Under the pieces are notes generated by a model. The model was not told the DNA's origin. It did not search any database and worked only from the letters and a program-made list of their open reading frames with translations. A DNA stretch of 64,000 nt from Marinobacter sp. LA51 (GTDB lineage: Bacteria; Pseudomonadota; Gammaproteobacteria; Pseudomonadales; Oleiphilaceae): assembly GCF_030297175.1 (NCBI RefSeq), contig NZ_AP028070.1:1116001-1180000 (forward strand), given 5' to 3'. Below are positions 18,018 through 27,264 of this stretch, piece by piece (the first letter of the stretch is position 1; each line of letters begins with the position of its first letter). The position numbers and the translations under genes are program-made.

Positions 18018-19586
18018 ATGTGTCCTCCGTTTTCGGATCCCGATCAGCGCCTGTTCGTGCGCAATGCGTCCCTGTCTGACCTTTCCGGAATTATCGCCCT
18101 GAGCCGTCGTGTCTATGAAGGCACCGGCATGTACGGTTACTCCAAAGGCCCACTGACTGGCCAGATCAATACCTTCCCCGATGGCCAGTTCGTGGCCATG
18201 CTTGGCGACACGGTGGTGGGTTACTGCGCGACCTTCCGGATTTCCGGTGAGATTGCCCTCGCGCCCCACGACTGGACCTCCATAACTGGTAATGGCTACG
18301 CCTCCCGCCACGATCCCGAGGGCGACTGGCTCTACGGGATGGAAGTGTGCGTGGACCCCGAATGTCGCGGTTATCGGATCGGTGAGCGCCTGTACAACGA
18401 GCGTAAGCAACTGTGCCAAAGGCTGGGCTTGCAGGGTGTGGTGTTTGCCGGCCGCCTGCCAACTTTGCGCAAGCGGCTGAAAAAATACGATTCGGTAGAG
18501 GCCTACATTGAGGCCATCAAGTCCAAGGAACAGTCTGATCCGGTGCTGTCGTTCCAGCTTCATAACGGCTTCGACGTCCATGGGGTCATTCCCCACTATC
18601 TGGATTCCGATCACGATTCCCTGGGCTACGGCGTTCACCTGGTCTGGCATAACCCGAAAGTGCCCCAGGCGGGCCCCGAAGAAAAAGCCAAGCGCTATGG
18701 AAAACGCATGCCGGACACGGTGCGGGTGGGCACCGTTCAGTATCAGCAGCGCCCGGTGGCGTCATTCGATGAATTCAGCGACATCGTCCGTTATTTCGTG
18801 GATGTAGTGTCCACCTACAAGGGCGACTTTGTGGTGTTTCCGGAGTTGTTTACCCTCCAGTTGCTCTCCATCGAGCGGCGGGAGGGCAGCGCGGCCGACG
18901 CGTTTGCGGCGGTTACCCACTATGCCGGCCGGTTCCGGGACCTGATGCGGGACCTGGCGCTCAGGTACAACATCAACATCATTGCCGGCTCCACGCCGGT
19001 GCGGGAAGAAGACGGCACCGTGCACAACACGGCATTCGTGTGCCTGCGGGATGGCCAGGTGTTTACCCAGCCCAAAATCCACCCGACGCCAAACGAGGCG
19101 TACTGGTGGAACGTGCGGGGTGGCAATCGGGTCAGCGCGATCGAGACCGACTGCGGCCCCATTGGCGTGCTCATCTGTTACGACGCGGAGTTCCCCGAGC
19201 TAACCCGGCACCTGGTGGATCAGGGCGTGCAGATCGTGTTTGTGCCTTTCTGCACAGATGAGCGCCAGAGTTATCTGCGGGTGAGGTATTGCTGCCAGGC
19301 GAGGGCGGTTGAGAACCAGGTTTACGTGGTGTTGTCCGGCAATGTTGGCAACCTGCCCAATGTGCCGAATATGGAAATCCAGTATGGCCAGAGCTGCATT
19401 CTCACCCCCTGTGATTTCCCGTTTGCCCGGGACGGCATCGCAGCGGATACCGAGCCCAACGTGGAAACGGTGGCGTTCGCCGATCTGAGGCCGGAAGTGC
19501 TGATCACCGCGCGCAACAGCGGCACGGTGAAGAATCTGCAGGATCGACGGCACGACCTTTATAGCGTGAATTGGCGCGGGGAATAG
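18018..19586 (+). CDS. GNAT acetyltransferase fused to carbon-nitrogen hydrolase
   Basis: A 522-residue two-domain protein. Residues about 10-210 form a GNAT domain (RNASLSDLSGIIALSRRVY at the start, CVDPECRGYRIGERLY as acetyl-CoA loop). Residues about 235-515 form a nitrilase-superfamily domain with the complete Glu-Lys-Cys triad: FPELF (about 277), QPKIHPT (about 353) and LICYDAEFPE (about 388). This fusion is a known bacterial family, but its substrate is unknown. The ATG at 18018 was chosen because GAGG is five bases upstream; a GTG at 18012 lies in that site. It is convergent with rluF. Confidence 0.9.
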   Translation: MCPPFSDPDQRLFVRNASLSDLSGIIALSRRVYEGTGMYGYSKGPLTGQINTFPDGQFVAMLGDTVVGYCATFRISGEIALAPHDWTSITGNGYASRHDPEGDWLYGMEVCVDPECRGYRIGERLYNERKQLCQRLGLQGVVFAGRLPTLRKRLKKYDSVEAYIEAIKSKEQSDPVLSFQLHNGFDVHGVIPHYLDSDHDSLGYGVHLVWHNPKVPQAGPEEKAKRYGKRMPDTVRVGTVQYQQRPVASFDEFSDIVRYFVDVVSTYKGDFVVFPELFTLQLLSIERREGSAADAFAAVTHYAGRFRDLMRDLALRYNINIIAGSTPVREEDGTVHNTAFVCLRDGQVFTQPKIHPTPNEAYWWNVRGGNRVSAIETDCGPIGVLICYDAEFPELTRHLVDQGVQIVFVPFCTDERQSYLRVRYCCQARAVENQVYVVLSGNVGNLPNVPNMEIQYGQSCILTPCDFPFARDGIAADTEPNVETVAFADLRPEVLITARNSGTVKNLQDRRHDLYSVNWRGE

Positions 19587-19600
19587 TCAGGCCGGCGCGA

Positions 19601-20575
19601 TTACCGTTTGGTGCTGCGCTGGCGCTGTTTCTTTGGTTTGCCCGAAGGTTTCCCAGACTGCTTGCCCGCAGGTTTGCCAGCTGGCTTTCCTGATGGTTTG
19701 CCTGAAGGCTTGGGACCGGCGCCAGGTTTTCGGGGTTTGCCACCCGGGCGTTTGCCGGGCGCGGAACCGGCGGACTTGTTCTTGCCGGTTGGGTTGCCAC
19801 CTGAGTTGCCGGGCTGGCTGCGGGTCTGCTTCCGGGCACCGGCTGGTGCTTCGGACGAGGAATCCTTGATGGCGTCAAACAGCACCGCCAGTTCCTTGTC
19901 GGTGAGGTCGCGCCATTGGCCCACGGGCAAGCCGCCCAGGCTGACGTTCATAATGCGGACCCGCTCCAGCTTGGTCACCTCGTATCCGAAGTGTTCACAC
20001 ATCCTGCGGATCTGTCGGTTCAGCCCCTGAACCAGAGTAATGCGGAACACGAAGCGCGATTCCTGCTGCACCTTGCACTTTTTGGTGACTGTTCCGAGAA
20101 TCGGCACGCCATTGGCCATACCCTGGACAAAATCCCGGTTGAATGGGCGGTCAACGGTAACCAGGTATTCCTTTTCATGGTTGTTGCCGGCGCGCAGGAT
20201 CTTGTTCACCAGGTCGCCTTTGCTGGTCATGAAAATGAGGCCCTGGGAATCCTTGTCCAGCCGCCCGATCGGGAAAATGCGCGTGCTGTGGCCGACAAAA
20301 CGCTGGATGTTGTGCCGCTCGGCATCGTCAGTGGTGCTTACCACGCCCACGGGTTTGTTCACCGCGATAAACACCAGATCTTCTTCGGCCCGGGGTTCAA
20401 TCACCTGGCCGTTCACCTTCACGGTATCGGTTGGTAATACCTGATCGCCCACGGTGGCGCGCTTGCCATTGATGAACACATTACCCTGTTCAATGTAACG
20501 ATCGGCCTCCCGCCGCGAGCAGAGTCCGCTTTCGCTGATGTATTTGTTCAGACGGGTGGAGGGAGTGTTGGTCAT
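19601..20575 (-). CDS. rluF: 23S rRNA pseudouridine(2604) synthase RluF with low-complexity tail
   Basis: A 324-residue protein. An S4 RNA-binding domain ([24 protein letters not shown], residues 8-31) is followed by the RsuA/RluB/E/F-type catalytic domain with the Asp motif [11 protein letters not shown] (about 102-112) and [17 protein letters not shown] (about 184). These features match RluF, which modifies U2604 of 23S rRNA. Residues 244-324 form a long tail of Gly, Lys, Pro and Ser with imperfect repeats of [11 protein letters not shown], ending [10 protein letters not shown]; it is probably disordered and RNA-binding. The tail is longer than in E. coli RluF. Confidence 0.92.
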   Translation of the reverse strand: MTNTPSTRLNKYISESGLCSRREADRYIEQGNVFINGKRATVGDQVLPTDTVKVNGQVIEPRAEEDLVFIAVNKPVGVVSTTDDAERHNIQRFVGHSTRIFPIGRLDKDSQGLIFMTSKGDLVNKILRAGNNHEKEYLVTVDRPFNRDFVQGMANGVPILGTVTKKCKVQQESRFVFRITLVQGLNRQIRRMCEHFGYEVTKLERVRIMNVSLGGLPVGQWRDLTDKELAVLFDAIKDSSSEAPAGARKQTRSQPGNSGGNPTGKNKSAGSAPGKRPGGKPRKPGAGPKPSGKPSGKPAGKPAGKQSGKPSGKPKKQRQRSTKR

Positions 20576-20724
20576 CGGGGGTCCGTTGGGTGACTGAGTG
20601 CGCCCATGATAACAGGGGTATAGCGGGCTTACAGCCTCCGTGCTGGCGCTTTTTCCCGCGCTCTGCCATGATTCGGAGATTGATTAATGCAAACCGGCGG
20701 GTGAGCGTAGTGCATGATTTATAA

Positions 20725-20904
20725 ACATATTTTTCACCTTTCCCCTGCCGGCCTCTGGTGTCTGACTCGCCGGTAAGCGGTGGTCCCGTTTATCTGGCGT
20801 TCCGGCCCGAAATTCAGGAGGAGTTTGTCGTCGAATTTTCCAATGCCCTGAAACTCTACAAAGCGACCAACCTCATTACCGATCGACCTTCAATCAGGCT
20901 ATGA
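20725..20904 (+). pseudogene. C-terminal remnant of a periplasmic solute-binding protein
   Basis: In an otherwise empty 339-bp gap the frame from 20725 to the TGA at 20902-20904 reads SDSPVSGGPVYLAFRP, then EEFVVEFSNALKLYKAT. This looks like the end of an ABC-type substrate-binding protein (family 3 style), with the rest missing and a TAA just upstream at 20722. There is no good start codon or ribosome binding site. It ends 10 bp before the ABC ATPase gene, as expected for the last part of a deleted operon partner. The family assignment is by eye only. Confidence 0.4.
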
Positions 20905-20914
20905 CGAGATAGCA

Positions 20915-21520
20915 GTGACCACACTCACGCTCGATAAACTGTCAGTCGGCACGCTGGAAGGGGTGAACCTGTCCCTCCAGGGTGGCGACATTGTCTGTGT
21001 CTCTGGGCCATCCGGCTCTGGCAAGAGTCGTTTGCTGCGGGCCGTGGCAGATCTCGACCCTCACCAGGGCACTGTGGCGTTGGATGCGATGCAGCAGGGA
21101 TCGGTGCCGGGCCATCGCTGGCGTCGGCAGGTAATGATGGTGCCCGCCGACAGCCAGTGGTGGTATGAAGACGTAGGCGCCCACTTCGAGCCAGAACAGC
21201 GCACGTTGCCTAGCGCCTTGGGCTTGCTTCCGGAAACCATGAACTGGACTGTCAGCCGGCTATCGTCTGGCGAGCGTCAGCGGCTCGCCATCGTGCGCGC
21301 CCTGGCGCGTCAGCCCCAGGTTCTGCTGCTGGATGAGCCGACGGCGAATCTCGATCAGGACATGACCCGTCAGGTGGAGAGCTGGCTACTGGAAGAAATC
21401 CGCGCCCGTAATCTGATCGTGATCTGGATCGCCCACGACATCGGCCAGATCGAGCGGGTCGGCAGCCGGCATTATCGCATCCAGGGCAACGCACTGGAGC
21501 TCGTTCATGGAAGTCATTGA
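20915..21520 (+). CDS. ABC transporter ATP-binding protein, FetA (YbbL)-like
   Basis: A 201-residue ATPase with Walker A GPSGSGKSRLL (about residue 30), signature LSSGERQRLA (about 110), Walker B VLLLDEPTANLD (about 130) and the switch His in IWIAHDIGQIE (about 170). Pairing with an UPF0014/FetB-type permease indicates the FetAB system, which in E. coli exports iron and protects against peroxide. The start is GTG 20915 with only a weak ribosome binding site, so coupling to the degraded upstream reading frame is possible. It overlaps the permease gene by 14 bp. Confidence 0.82.
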   Translation: MTTLTLDKLSVGTLEGVNLSLQGGDIVCVSGPSGSGKSRLLRAVADLDPHQGTVALDAMQQGSVPGHRWRRQVMMVPADSQWWYEDVGAHFEPEQRTLPSALGLLPETMNWTVSRLSSGERQRLAIVRALARQPQVLLLDEPTANLDQDMTRQVESWLLEEIRARNLIVIWIAHDIGQIERVGSRHYRIQGNALELVHGSH

Positions 21521-22313
21521 TCTCGCCTGGTGGAAACTGGCGCTGACGGCGTTGCTGATTCTGGCATTGGCCGGGGTAAGCCTGGCCACCCGGCTGGGTA
21601 TTGGCCGTAGCCTGCTGATTGCTGCCAGCCGTACTGTCATACAGTTGGCGCTTATCGGCCTGGTGTTGGAAGCCCTGTTTGCGTCTTCGGAATTCTATTG
21701 GATTGCCTTGTTGGCGCTGGTCATGTTGCTGGTTGCGGGCCGCGAGGTGATGGCGCGACAGCAGCGACGCTTGCACGGCGTCTGGGCGTTCGGTATTGGT
21801 ACCGGCGCCATGTTCGTGTCTTCGTTCACGGTAACGGTACTGACCCTGGTGGTGGTGATCGGGCCGCAGCCCTGGTACGCGCCACAGTACGCCATCCCGC
21901 TGCTCGGCATGATGCTGGGAAATACCATGACCGGCGTAGCCTTGAGCCTGGATCGGCTGAACGAGTCGGTCTGGAGCCAGCGCTCGATCATCGAAAACCG
22001 GCTGATGCTCGGGGAGCCCTGGAACCAGGCCCTGGAAGATATTCGCCGACACGCTATGCGCAGCGGTATGATGCCCTCCATCAACGCCATGGCCGCCGCC
22101 GGCATTGTCAGCCTGCCCGGTATGATGACGGGTCAGATTCTGGCTGGCAGCCCACCTGCCGTTGCGGTGAAATACCAGATCCTGGTGATGCTCACGATTA
22201 CTGTGGGCACCGGATTCGGTACCCTGATGGCGGTATCCTGGGGCAGCCGCCGGCTATTCGATGATCGCGAACGGCTGCGGCTGGACCGGCTGGTGCACCA
22301 AAAGAACCAATGA
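21507..22313 (+). CDS. UPF0014 family ABC permease, FetB (YbbM)-like
   Basis: A 268-residue membrane protein with about seven hydrophobic segments. The UPF0014 features are visible: TVIQLALIGLVLEALF (about residue 43), GMMLGNTMTGVALSLDRL (about 133) and the cytoplasmic loop ending MPSINAMAAAGIVSLPGMMTGQILAG (about 189-214). In E. coli FetB forms an iron exporter with FetA. The start overlaps the end of the ATPase gene by 14 bp, showing translational coupling. Metal specificity here is inferred from family only. Confidence 0.85.
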   Translation: MEVIDLAWWKLALTALLILALAGVSLATRLGIGRSLLIAASRTVIQLALIGLVLEALFASSEFYWIALLALVMLLVAGREVMARQQRRLHGVWAFGIGTGAMFVSSFTVTVLTLVVVIGPQPWYAPQYAIPLLGMMLGNTMTGVALSLDRLNESVWSQRSIIENRLMLGEPWNQALEDIRRHAMRSGMMPSINAMAAAGIVSLPGMMTGQILAGSPPAVAVKYQILVMLTITVGTGFGTLMAVSWGSRRLFDDRERLRLDRLVHQKNQ

Positions 22314-22328
22314 GGTTAGACCCCTTCC

Positions 22329-23330
22329 ATGAAACAACCCATTCCTACCAACTTGATCCTCGGTTTCCTCGGCGTTGGCAAGACTACCGCCATATTGGAT
22401 CTGCTGAAAACCAAGCCTGAGGGCGAAGTCTGGGCCGTGCTCGTGAACGAGTTTGGTGAAGTCGGCATAGACGGTGCCATGCTGCAGACCGAGGGCGCCT
22501 TCATCCGTGAAGTGCCCGGTGGCTGCATGTGCTGTGTTGCCGGTCTGCCCATGCAAATTGGTCTGAATATGCTGATCCACAAGGCCAAGCCGGACCGCCT
22601 GATCATCGAGCCTACCGGCCTTGGTCACCCGGCAAAGATCCTGGAAACCCTGACTGCCGAGCACTACGCCGATGTGCTGGCATTGGGCCCCGTAATAACC
22701 CTGGTGGATCCGCGCAAGCTAGAAGACACTCGGGTGCTGGAGAATGTTCAGTTCCGGGATCAGGTCGCCGCCGCGGATATTCTGGTCGCCAACAAGACGG
22801 ATGTAGCCTCGCCGGAGCAAATTGAGGGCTTTGATCGTTGGGCCGCTGAGCTGGCACCGGCCAAGAAGGCAATTTTCAAAACCGATCATGGCCGGCTTCG
22901 TCCGGAGTGGCTGGATGGCGAAACCAGCTTGCCTGCTGTCAGCTCGCCCCATGCCCACGATCACCATCATGCCAAGACGGTCGCGCCTGCACCGGATATC
23001 ACGGAGCAACCGTGGCAGCTGGTCAGAAATGAGGGGCAGGGCTATGTCAGCCTGGGCTGGCGCGTTCACCCGGAGATCCGATTCGACGAGCAGTCGCTCA
23101 TGGCACTGGCCATGGACAGCCGTTTTGAGCGGTTCAAGGCCGTGGTTCACTGCATCGATGGCTGGCGAACCCTTAACATGGTCGACGGTTCGCTGTCGGT
23201 GTCAGAAAGCGACGGCCGTGAGTTATCCCGACTGGAAGCCATCAGCCCAGAGGCGCTGTCGGACGCCGAGCTGGATCAGGCCATGAAAGAAGCGGCTGGC
23301 GTGGCTGATGAGTGTGTTGCTACTCCATGA
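22329..23330 (+). CDS. CobW/COG0523 family GTP-binding metallochaperone
   Basis: A 333-residue G3E GTPase with Walker A GFLGVGKTT (about residue 12), the metal-binding CxCC motif in GGCMCCVAG (about 64), the switch region EPTGLGHP (about 97) and NKTDVAS (about 157). A His cluster (HAHDHHHAK, about 215) links to the CobW C-terminal domain. COG0523 proteins hand metals, commonly zinc, to target enzymes using GTP hydrolysis. The gene follows the FetAB-like pair by 15 bp, suggesting a metal-handling operon. Its stop overlaps the next start (ATGA). The exact subfamily (YeiR-like) is an inference. Confidence 0.88.
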   Translation: MKQPIPTNLILGFLGVGKTTAILDLLKTKPEGEVWAVLVNEFGEVGIDGAMLQTEGAFIREVPGGCMCCVAGLPMQIGLNMLIHKAKPDRLIIEPTGLGHPAKILETLTAEHYADVLALGPVITLVDPRKLEDTRVLENVQFRDQVAAADILVANKTDVASPEQIEGFDRWAAELAPAKKAIFKTDHGRLRPEWLDGETSLPAVSSPHAHDHHHAKTVAPAPDITEQPWQLVRNEGQGYVSLGWRVHPEIRFDEQSLMALAMDSRFERFKAVVHCIDGWRTLNMVDGSLSVSESDGRELSRLEAISPEALSDAELDQAMKEAAGVADECVATP

Positions 23331-23965
23331 CGGAATGTCCGGTATGCGAGCAGGGCCAGCTGGAGGATTTCCAGTTGGTCAAGGCCCAGCAATACCTGCG
23401 TTGTCAGGTCTGCGAGGCTACTTTGCTGGCGCAAGACTGTCGGTTGTCAGCCTCTGAGGAACGGGCGATCTACGATTTCCACGAAAATGAGGCCGAGGAT
23501 CCAGGCTATCGGAAATTCCTGAGCAAACTGACCGAACCGCTGCTGGAACGTCTGGAACCGGGAATGGCCGGTCTGGATTTCGGCTGCGGGCCGGGGCCCG
23601 CGCTGGCCGGAATGCTTACCGAGGCGGGCATGGCAATGAGTCTGTACGATCCCTTCTTCCACGACTCGGCCCAGGTTCTGGGGCGCCAGTACGATTTCCT
23701 GACCTGCACGGAGGTGGTAGAGCATCTGCATCAGCCGGCGCAGGTTTTTCGTCAGATGGATGGCCTGCTAAAACCCGGTGGCTGGCTGGGTGTTATGACC
23801 TGCTTTCAGACCGACGACGCCCGCTTTGCCAACTGGCATTACCGGCGCGACCCCACCCATGTGGTGTTCTACCGGGAGCGCACGCTGGCAGTCATTGCCC
23901 ATCAGCTGGGGTGGGAGTTGGTGGTGCCAAGAAAGGACGTTGCGCTGTTTCGGAAGGCCCGCTAA
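23327..23965 (+). CDS. Class I SAM-dependent methyltransferase with N-terminal zinc ribbon
   Basis: A 212-residue protein. Residues 1-40 hold a CPVC...CQVC zinc-ribbon pattern; then a Rossmann methyltransferase with motif I GLDFGCGPGP (about residue 80), an acidic residue at the end of strand 2 (SLYDPFF) and the motif IV-like TCTEVVEHL (about 127). The target is unknown. The ATG at 23327 was chosen because it overlaps the TGA of the COG0523 gene, a sign of translational coupling. That link suggests a shared operon with metal handling, though the biochemical relation is unclear. Confidence 0.82.
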   Translation: MTECPVCEQGQLEDFQLVKAQQYLRCQVCEATLLAQDCRLSASEERAIYDFHENEAEDPGYRKFLSKLTEPLLERLEPGMAGLDFGCGPGPALAGMLTEAGMAMSLYDPFFHDSAQVLGRQYDFLTCTEVVEHLHQPAQVFRQMDGLLKPGGWLGVMTCFQTDDARFANWHYRRDPTHVVFYRERTLAVIAHQLGWELVVPRKDVALFRKAR

Positions 23966-23969
23966 TTCC

Positions 23970-24968
23970 TCAATCCTGGGTCTGAGGCGGTGCAGGGCAG
24001 GCCGGCACGGAACAGTGCATCGCTTGCCCGGTGTCGGAACCAAGCTCCACTTGAGAATTAAACCGTTTGGGTGCCAGCGCGGCGGCACACTGCTGCGCTT
24101 TTGCAGCTTCCTTATTGCAGCCCAGTTCACCCAGCGTATGGGCGAGATTGTTCCAGCCTACCGCTTCGTTTGGGAATTTTGTGACCAGGCGGTCAAAGTG
24201 TTTGCGGGCCTGCTGAACATGCTGGCGAGTGTAAGCGATATTACCTTGGCCCAGAATGGCGGCGGGCTGATCCTGCCAGCGGTGTTCGGCTGTGCGATAG
24301 GCGGTAATGGCAGCATTGGTGCGCCCGGTGGTTTCCAGATCGTTGGCGGCACTCAGGTACTTCAGTGCCGTCGCCGTCGCCGGAATCTGGTCCGGTGGCA
24401 GGATCACCGCCGCCCAGTTATCGGATCTGGCCCAGGTGTTGGCAAACACTTTCACGCTGACTTCGTGACGCTCGCGGGTGCCCGTGTGCAGGATGATGGT
24501 CTGCTTTTCCGGATCAAAACCCATCACGACCGCAAAGTGCCATTGCGGCCACCAGTTGTAGAACAGATTCTGCATGACCAGCACCGGGTTGCCGGCCTCG
24601 ACCTCACGCAGCAGGCTCTCAAGCTCGCCATCCAGGGTATAGACCAACATGTTGTGGGACCGTGCCCCGGCCACCATTTCCACCTGCAGAGAGCCTTCCC
24701 GGCCGGGTATATACACCAGATCTCGCAGTATGTCCGGATTGGTATTCAGGCCCTGACTGTTGAGCATCATTGCCAGGGCAGCCGGGCCGCACTGGTAAAG
24801 CTCCTGGGGGTAGAAGGGAACGTCGTTCAGCACCGTGCGCGTCTGCAGTGCCGTACTACTGTCGTTAGTGGCAGGCCACTTGGGAGTCGTACTGCAGCCG
24901 GCCAGCAGCAGGATCAGTAACAGACTGATCAGGCGACTGGCCGGCTTGGGTGGGAAGAGAAAGAGCAC
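23970..24968 (-). CDS. PA2778-type cysteine peptidase lipoprotein with TPR repeats
   Basis: A 332-residue protein. A lipoprotein signal ends LLAGC (Cys25). A C39-like peptidase domain follows, with catalytic Cys in LYQCGPAALAMML (about residue 60) and His in WPQWHFAVVMGFD (about 142). Residues about 205-305 form TPR-like helical repeats (YRTAEHRWQDQPAAILGQG and similar). The start GTG 24968 lies immediately after the stop of the PA2779-type gene, so the two form an operon, as in Pseudomonas. C39-type proteases cut double-glycine leaders; the real substrate of this family is not established. Confidence 0.85.
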   Translation of the reverse strand: MLFLFPPKPASRLISLLLILLLAGCSTTPKWPATNDSSTALQTRTVLNDVPFYPQELYQCGPAALAMMLNSQGLNTNPDILRDLVYIPGREGSLQVEMVAGARSHNMLVYTLDGELESLLREVEAGNPVLVMQNLFYNWWPQWHFAVVMGFDPEKQTIILHTGTRERHEVSVKVFANTWARSDNWAAVILPPDQIPATATALKYLSAANDLETTGRTNAAITAYRTAEHRWQDQPAAILGQGNIAYTRQHVQQARKHFDRLVTKFPNEAVGWNNLAHTLGELGCNKEAAKAQQCAAALAPKRFNSQVELGSDTGQAMHCSVPACPAPPQTQD

Positions 24969-25370
24969 CTACCTGATGCAGTTCACGAACGGGAAGATAT
25001 TGGTTGCGCAGAGCATGTCCGTAACAATGAACACCAGCAGGAACAGCACAATGACGCCAACGACCCCCTGACCTGCAGGCGCTTCAGCCAGTTGCTGCTC
25101 AAACTCAGCAAGTTCCTGCGGCGTGAGGTTCTGGATACGGTCTCGAACCTGATCTTCGCTAACGCCCATATCGGCCAGCTTTTCCTTCACTTCCTGTTTT
25201 TCCAGCATATTCATCAGCTGCTGACGATCGAGCTGGACTTCCTGTCCGGTAATCATTTCTCCCGTACCGACCATGGCGGCAGTGGCTGTGGTGGACCAAA
25301 CTGAACCGAGGGTCAGCATCAAGGCCATGAAAAACGAAACGTACCTCAGGTGCTTTCTAATACCGGACAT
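24969..25370 (-). CDS. PA2779 family protein (membrane-anchored, secreted)
   Basis: A 133-residue protein. The ATG at 25370 follows AGGAG; the frame is open upstream to 25517 but without start signals. An N-terminal signal or anchor helix (YVSFFMALMLTLGSVWSTTATA) is followed by an acidic amphipathic region (VQLDRQQLMNMLEKQEVKEKLADMGVSEDQV) and a C-terminal membrane helix (VVGVIVLFLLVFIVTDML). The family always occurs with a PA2778-type cysteine peptidase, which follows directly here. A substrate or partner role for the peptidase is possible, but unproven. Confidence 0.82.
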   Translation of the reverse strand: MSGIRKHLRYVSFFMALMLTLGSVWSTTATAAMVGTGEMITGQEVQLDRQQLMNMLEKQEVKEKLADMGVSEDQVRDRIQNLTPQELAEFEQQLAEAPAGQGVVGVIVLFLLVFIVTDMLCATNIFPFVNCIR

Positions 25371-25614
25371 CTTTGGCTCCTGTTTCTGATTGGTGTGATC
25401 TGACCATAGACCAGACATAGTTGGTTGTTCAACATACGATTTGGTCATCATCCGGGGCAGTGGTCCGGAAAAAAGTAAATGTCCTGAACAATTTGTGATT
25501 CTTGAGTCGCCGCGCAAGTGAACAAACCCTTACAAAAAACACTTCTTTGGCGCTATCACCTGGCCCTGACTATTTCTAAACTAGCCAGATCAACCATTTA
25601 CAGAAAAGTGACTC

Positions 25615-27264
25615 GTGAACGCTCTATTCTTCCTGTGCTCGCACCTGTTTAGCCTGAGGTTGTTGCTCGTTATGGCAGCGGTGGTGCTTGCCCTGGCGGG
25701 CGGGCAGCTCGAATTTCTCAGCTGGGCAGACCGGGTTTTCCTGGGCTTGATGGGTGCTCCCGACACCGGAAATGGGCTGGTGCCCATCCCGCCCAATGCG
25801 GTGTCAGACATCTTGGCGGCACGCGCGCTCTCGGAGCCGCCGTGGTCCGAGCTGGCCATTGGTATCGCCTTGGTGGTGTCGTCGTTTTACCTCGTATTCG
25901 CCATTCCAAGAATGGGCGTGGCGGTCGGCTTGCCGGTCACGCTGCTTCTTAGTGGTTCCTTGGTGGTACTTCAGGCCGCATTGACCTTCTACCGGAGCGA
26001 GTGGCTGCCCTTGGGCGAGGTGATCACCCTGCTGGCGGCGGGTTTCTTGGTGATGCTTTTCTGGTTGCAGCCGAATCGTGAAATCTGGTCGCTGAAGGCG
26101 AACGTGCAGGAAGCTCGGTTACGGTTGTCCCGGCTGTTGCTGCAACAGGGGCACACGGACGAAGCGGTCAACGCGCTGCAGGATTGTCCGGTCTGCGATG
26201 GCGAGCTGGAGCTTAGATACGACATTGCGATCCAGCAGGAGCGCAAACGTCAGTACGAAAAAGCCATCGCCAGTTACGGTCATATTCTGGAGCACCGGAA
26301 GAACTTCCGGGATGCTGGCGAGCGCCTGTCGGCATTGGAAAAACTGTCGACCGACTCCACTTCGATTCAGCCCAGCGGCTTTGACAATACCCGCACACTG
26401 CTGATGCCGGAACAGTCGCTGAGTCGCCCAACCCTGGGCCGTTACGAAATTGAGCGGGAGCTGGGGCGGGGCGCCATGGGCGTTGTTTTTCTGGGCAAGG
26501 ACCCGAAGATCGCCCGCACCGTAGCCATCAAGACCCTGAGCTATCAGGCCTTCGACGACGGCCATCTGCCGGAACTGAAACAGCGTTTCTTCCGGGAGGC
26601 CGAGGCTGCCGGCCGGCTTGATCATCCTGCCATCGTGACTGTGTACGACGTCGGCGAAGAGGCCGACCTTGCCTACATTGCCATGGATTATGCCCAGGGC
26701 CGCCCGCTCAGCGAATTTGGCAAGCCGGGCCGGCTGTTGCCGTTGCCTACGGTGCTGGAGATCATTGCCCGGGTGGCCGATGCGCTGGCTTACGCCCACA
26801 GCCAGAAAGTGGTCCATCGGGATATCAAGCCGGGCAATATCATCTACAACCCGAACGACGGGGCCATCAAGATCACCGATTTCGGGATTGCCAAGATCTC
26901 TGACGATTCCCGCACCAAGACCGGCAGTGTTATGGGTAGCCCGCTGTACATGTCCCCGGAGCAGCTCAAAGGGCAGAAAGTCACCGGTGCCTCGGATATC
27001 TACAGCCTTGGGGTCACGCTCTACAAATTGGTGAGCGGGGCAACGCCCTACCAGGGCGATACCCTGGCCAACCTGACTTATCAGATTCTGAACAAGCGTC
27101 CGCGCAGTGTGCGCGAATTCAATGCCGACATTCCCAATGGCGTGGTGCGGCTGATCAACAAGGCGATTCAGCGCGAACCGGATAAGCGTTTTGCGTCCGC
27201 CGCCACCATGGCCGAGGCGGTACGACGTCTGGCAGTCAGAGAAGCCAGGGAGGTGTCTTCATGA
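25615..27264 (+). CDS. Membrane-bound Ser/Thr protein kinase
   Basis: A 549-residue protein starting GTG 25615. The N-terminal part has three to four hydrophobic helices (about residues 9-35, 78-98, 103-145). A TPR-like stretch follows (about 165-245), then a Hanks-type kinase domain (about 275-545) with glycine loop LGRGAMGVVF, VAIK lysine (about 305), HRDIKPGN (about 400), DFGIAK (about 422) and GSPLYMSPEQL. All catalytic residues are present. It starts an operon with a PP2C phosphatase and an FHA protein, the same trio that regulates type VI secretion in Pseudomonas, although no T6SS core genes lie nearby. Confidence 0.9.
   Translation: MNALFFLCSHLFSLRLLLVMAAVVLALAGGQLEFLSWADRVFLGLMGAPDTGNGLVPIPPNAVSDILAARALSEPPWSELAIGIALVVSSFYLVFAIPRMGVAVGLPVTLLLSGSLVVLQAALTFYRSEWLPLGEVITLLAAGFLVMLFWLQPNREIWSLKANVQEARLRLSRLLLQQGHTDEAVNALQDCPVCDGELELRYDIAIQQERKRQYEKAIASYGHILEHRKNFRDAGERLSALEKLSTDSTSIQPSGFDNTRTLLMPEQSLSRPTLGRYEIERELGRGAMGVVFLGKDPKIARTVAIKTLSYQAFDDGHLPELKQRFFREAEAAGRLDHPAIVTVYDVGEEADLAYIAMDYAQGRPLSEFGKPGRLLPLPTVLEIIARVADALAYAHSQKVVHRDIKPGNIIYNPNDGAIKITDFGIAKISDDSRTKTGSVMGSPLYMSPEQLKGQKVTGASDIYSLGVTLYKLVSGATPYQGDTLANLTYQILNKRPRSVREFNADIPNGVVRLINKAIQREPDKRFASAATMAEAVRRLAVREAREVSS

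Noticed and set aside
19620..19720. Short repeats in the rluF 3' end as a CRISPR-like or DNA repeat element
   Set aside because: The repeats are in frame and encode the Gly/Lys/Pro tail of RluF; spacing is irregular and there are no spacers.
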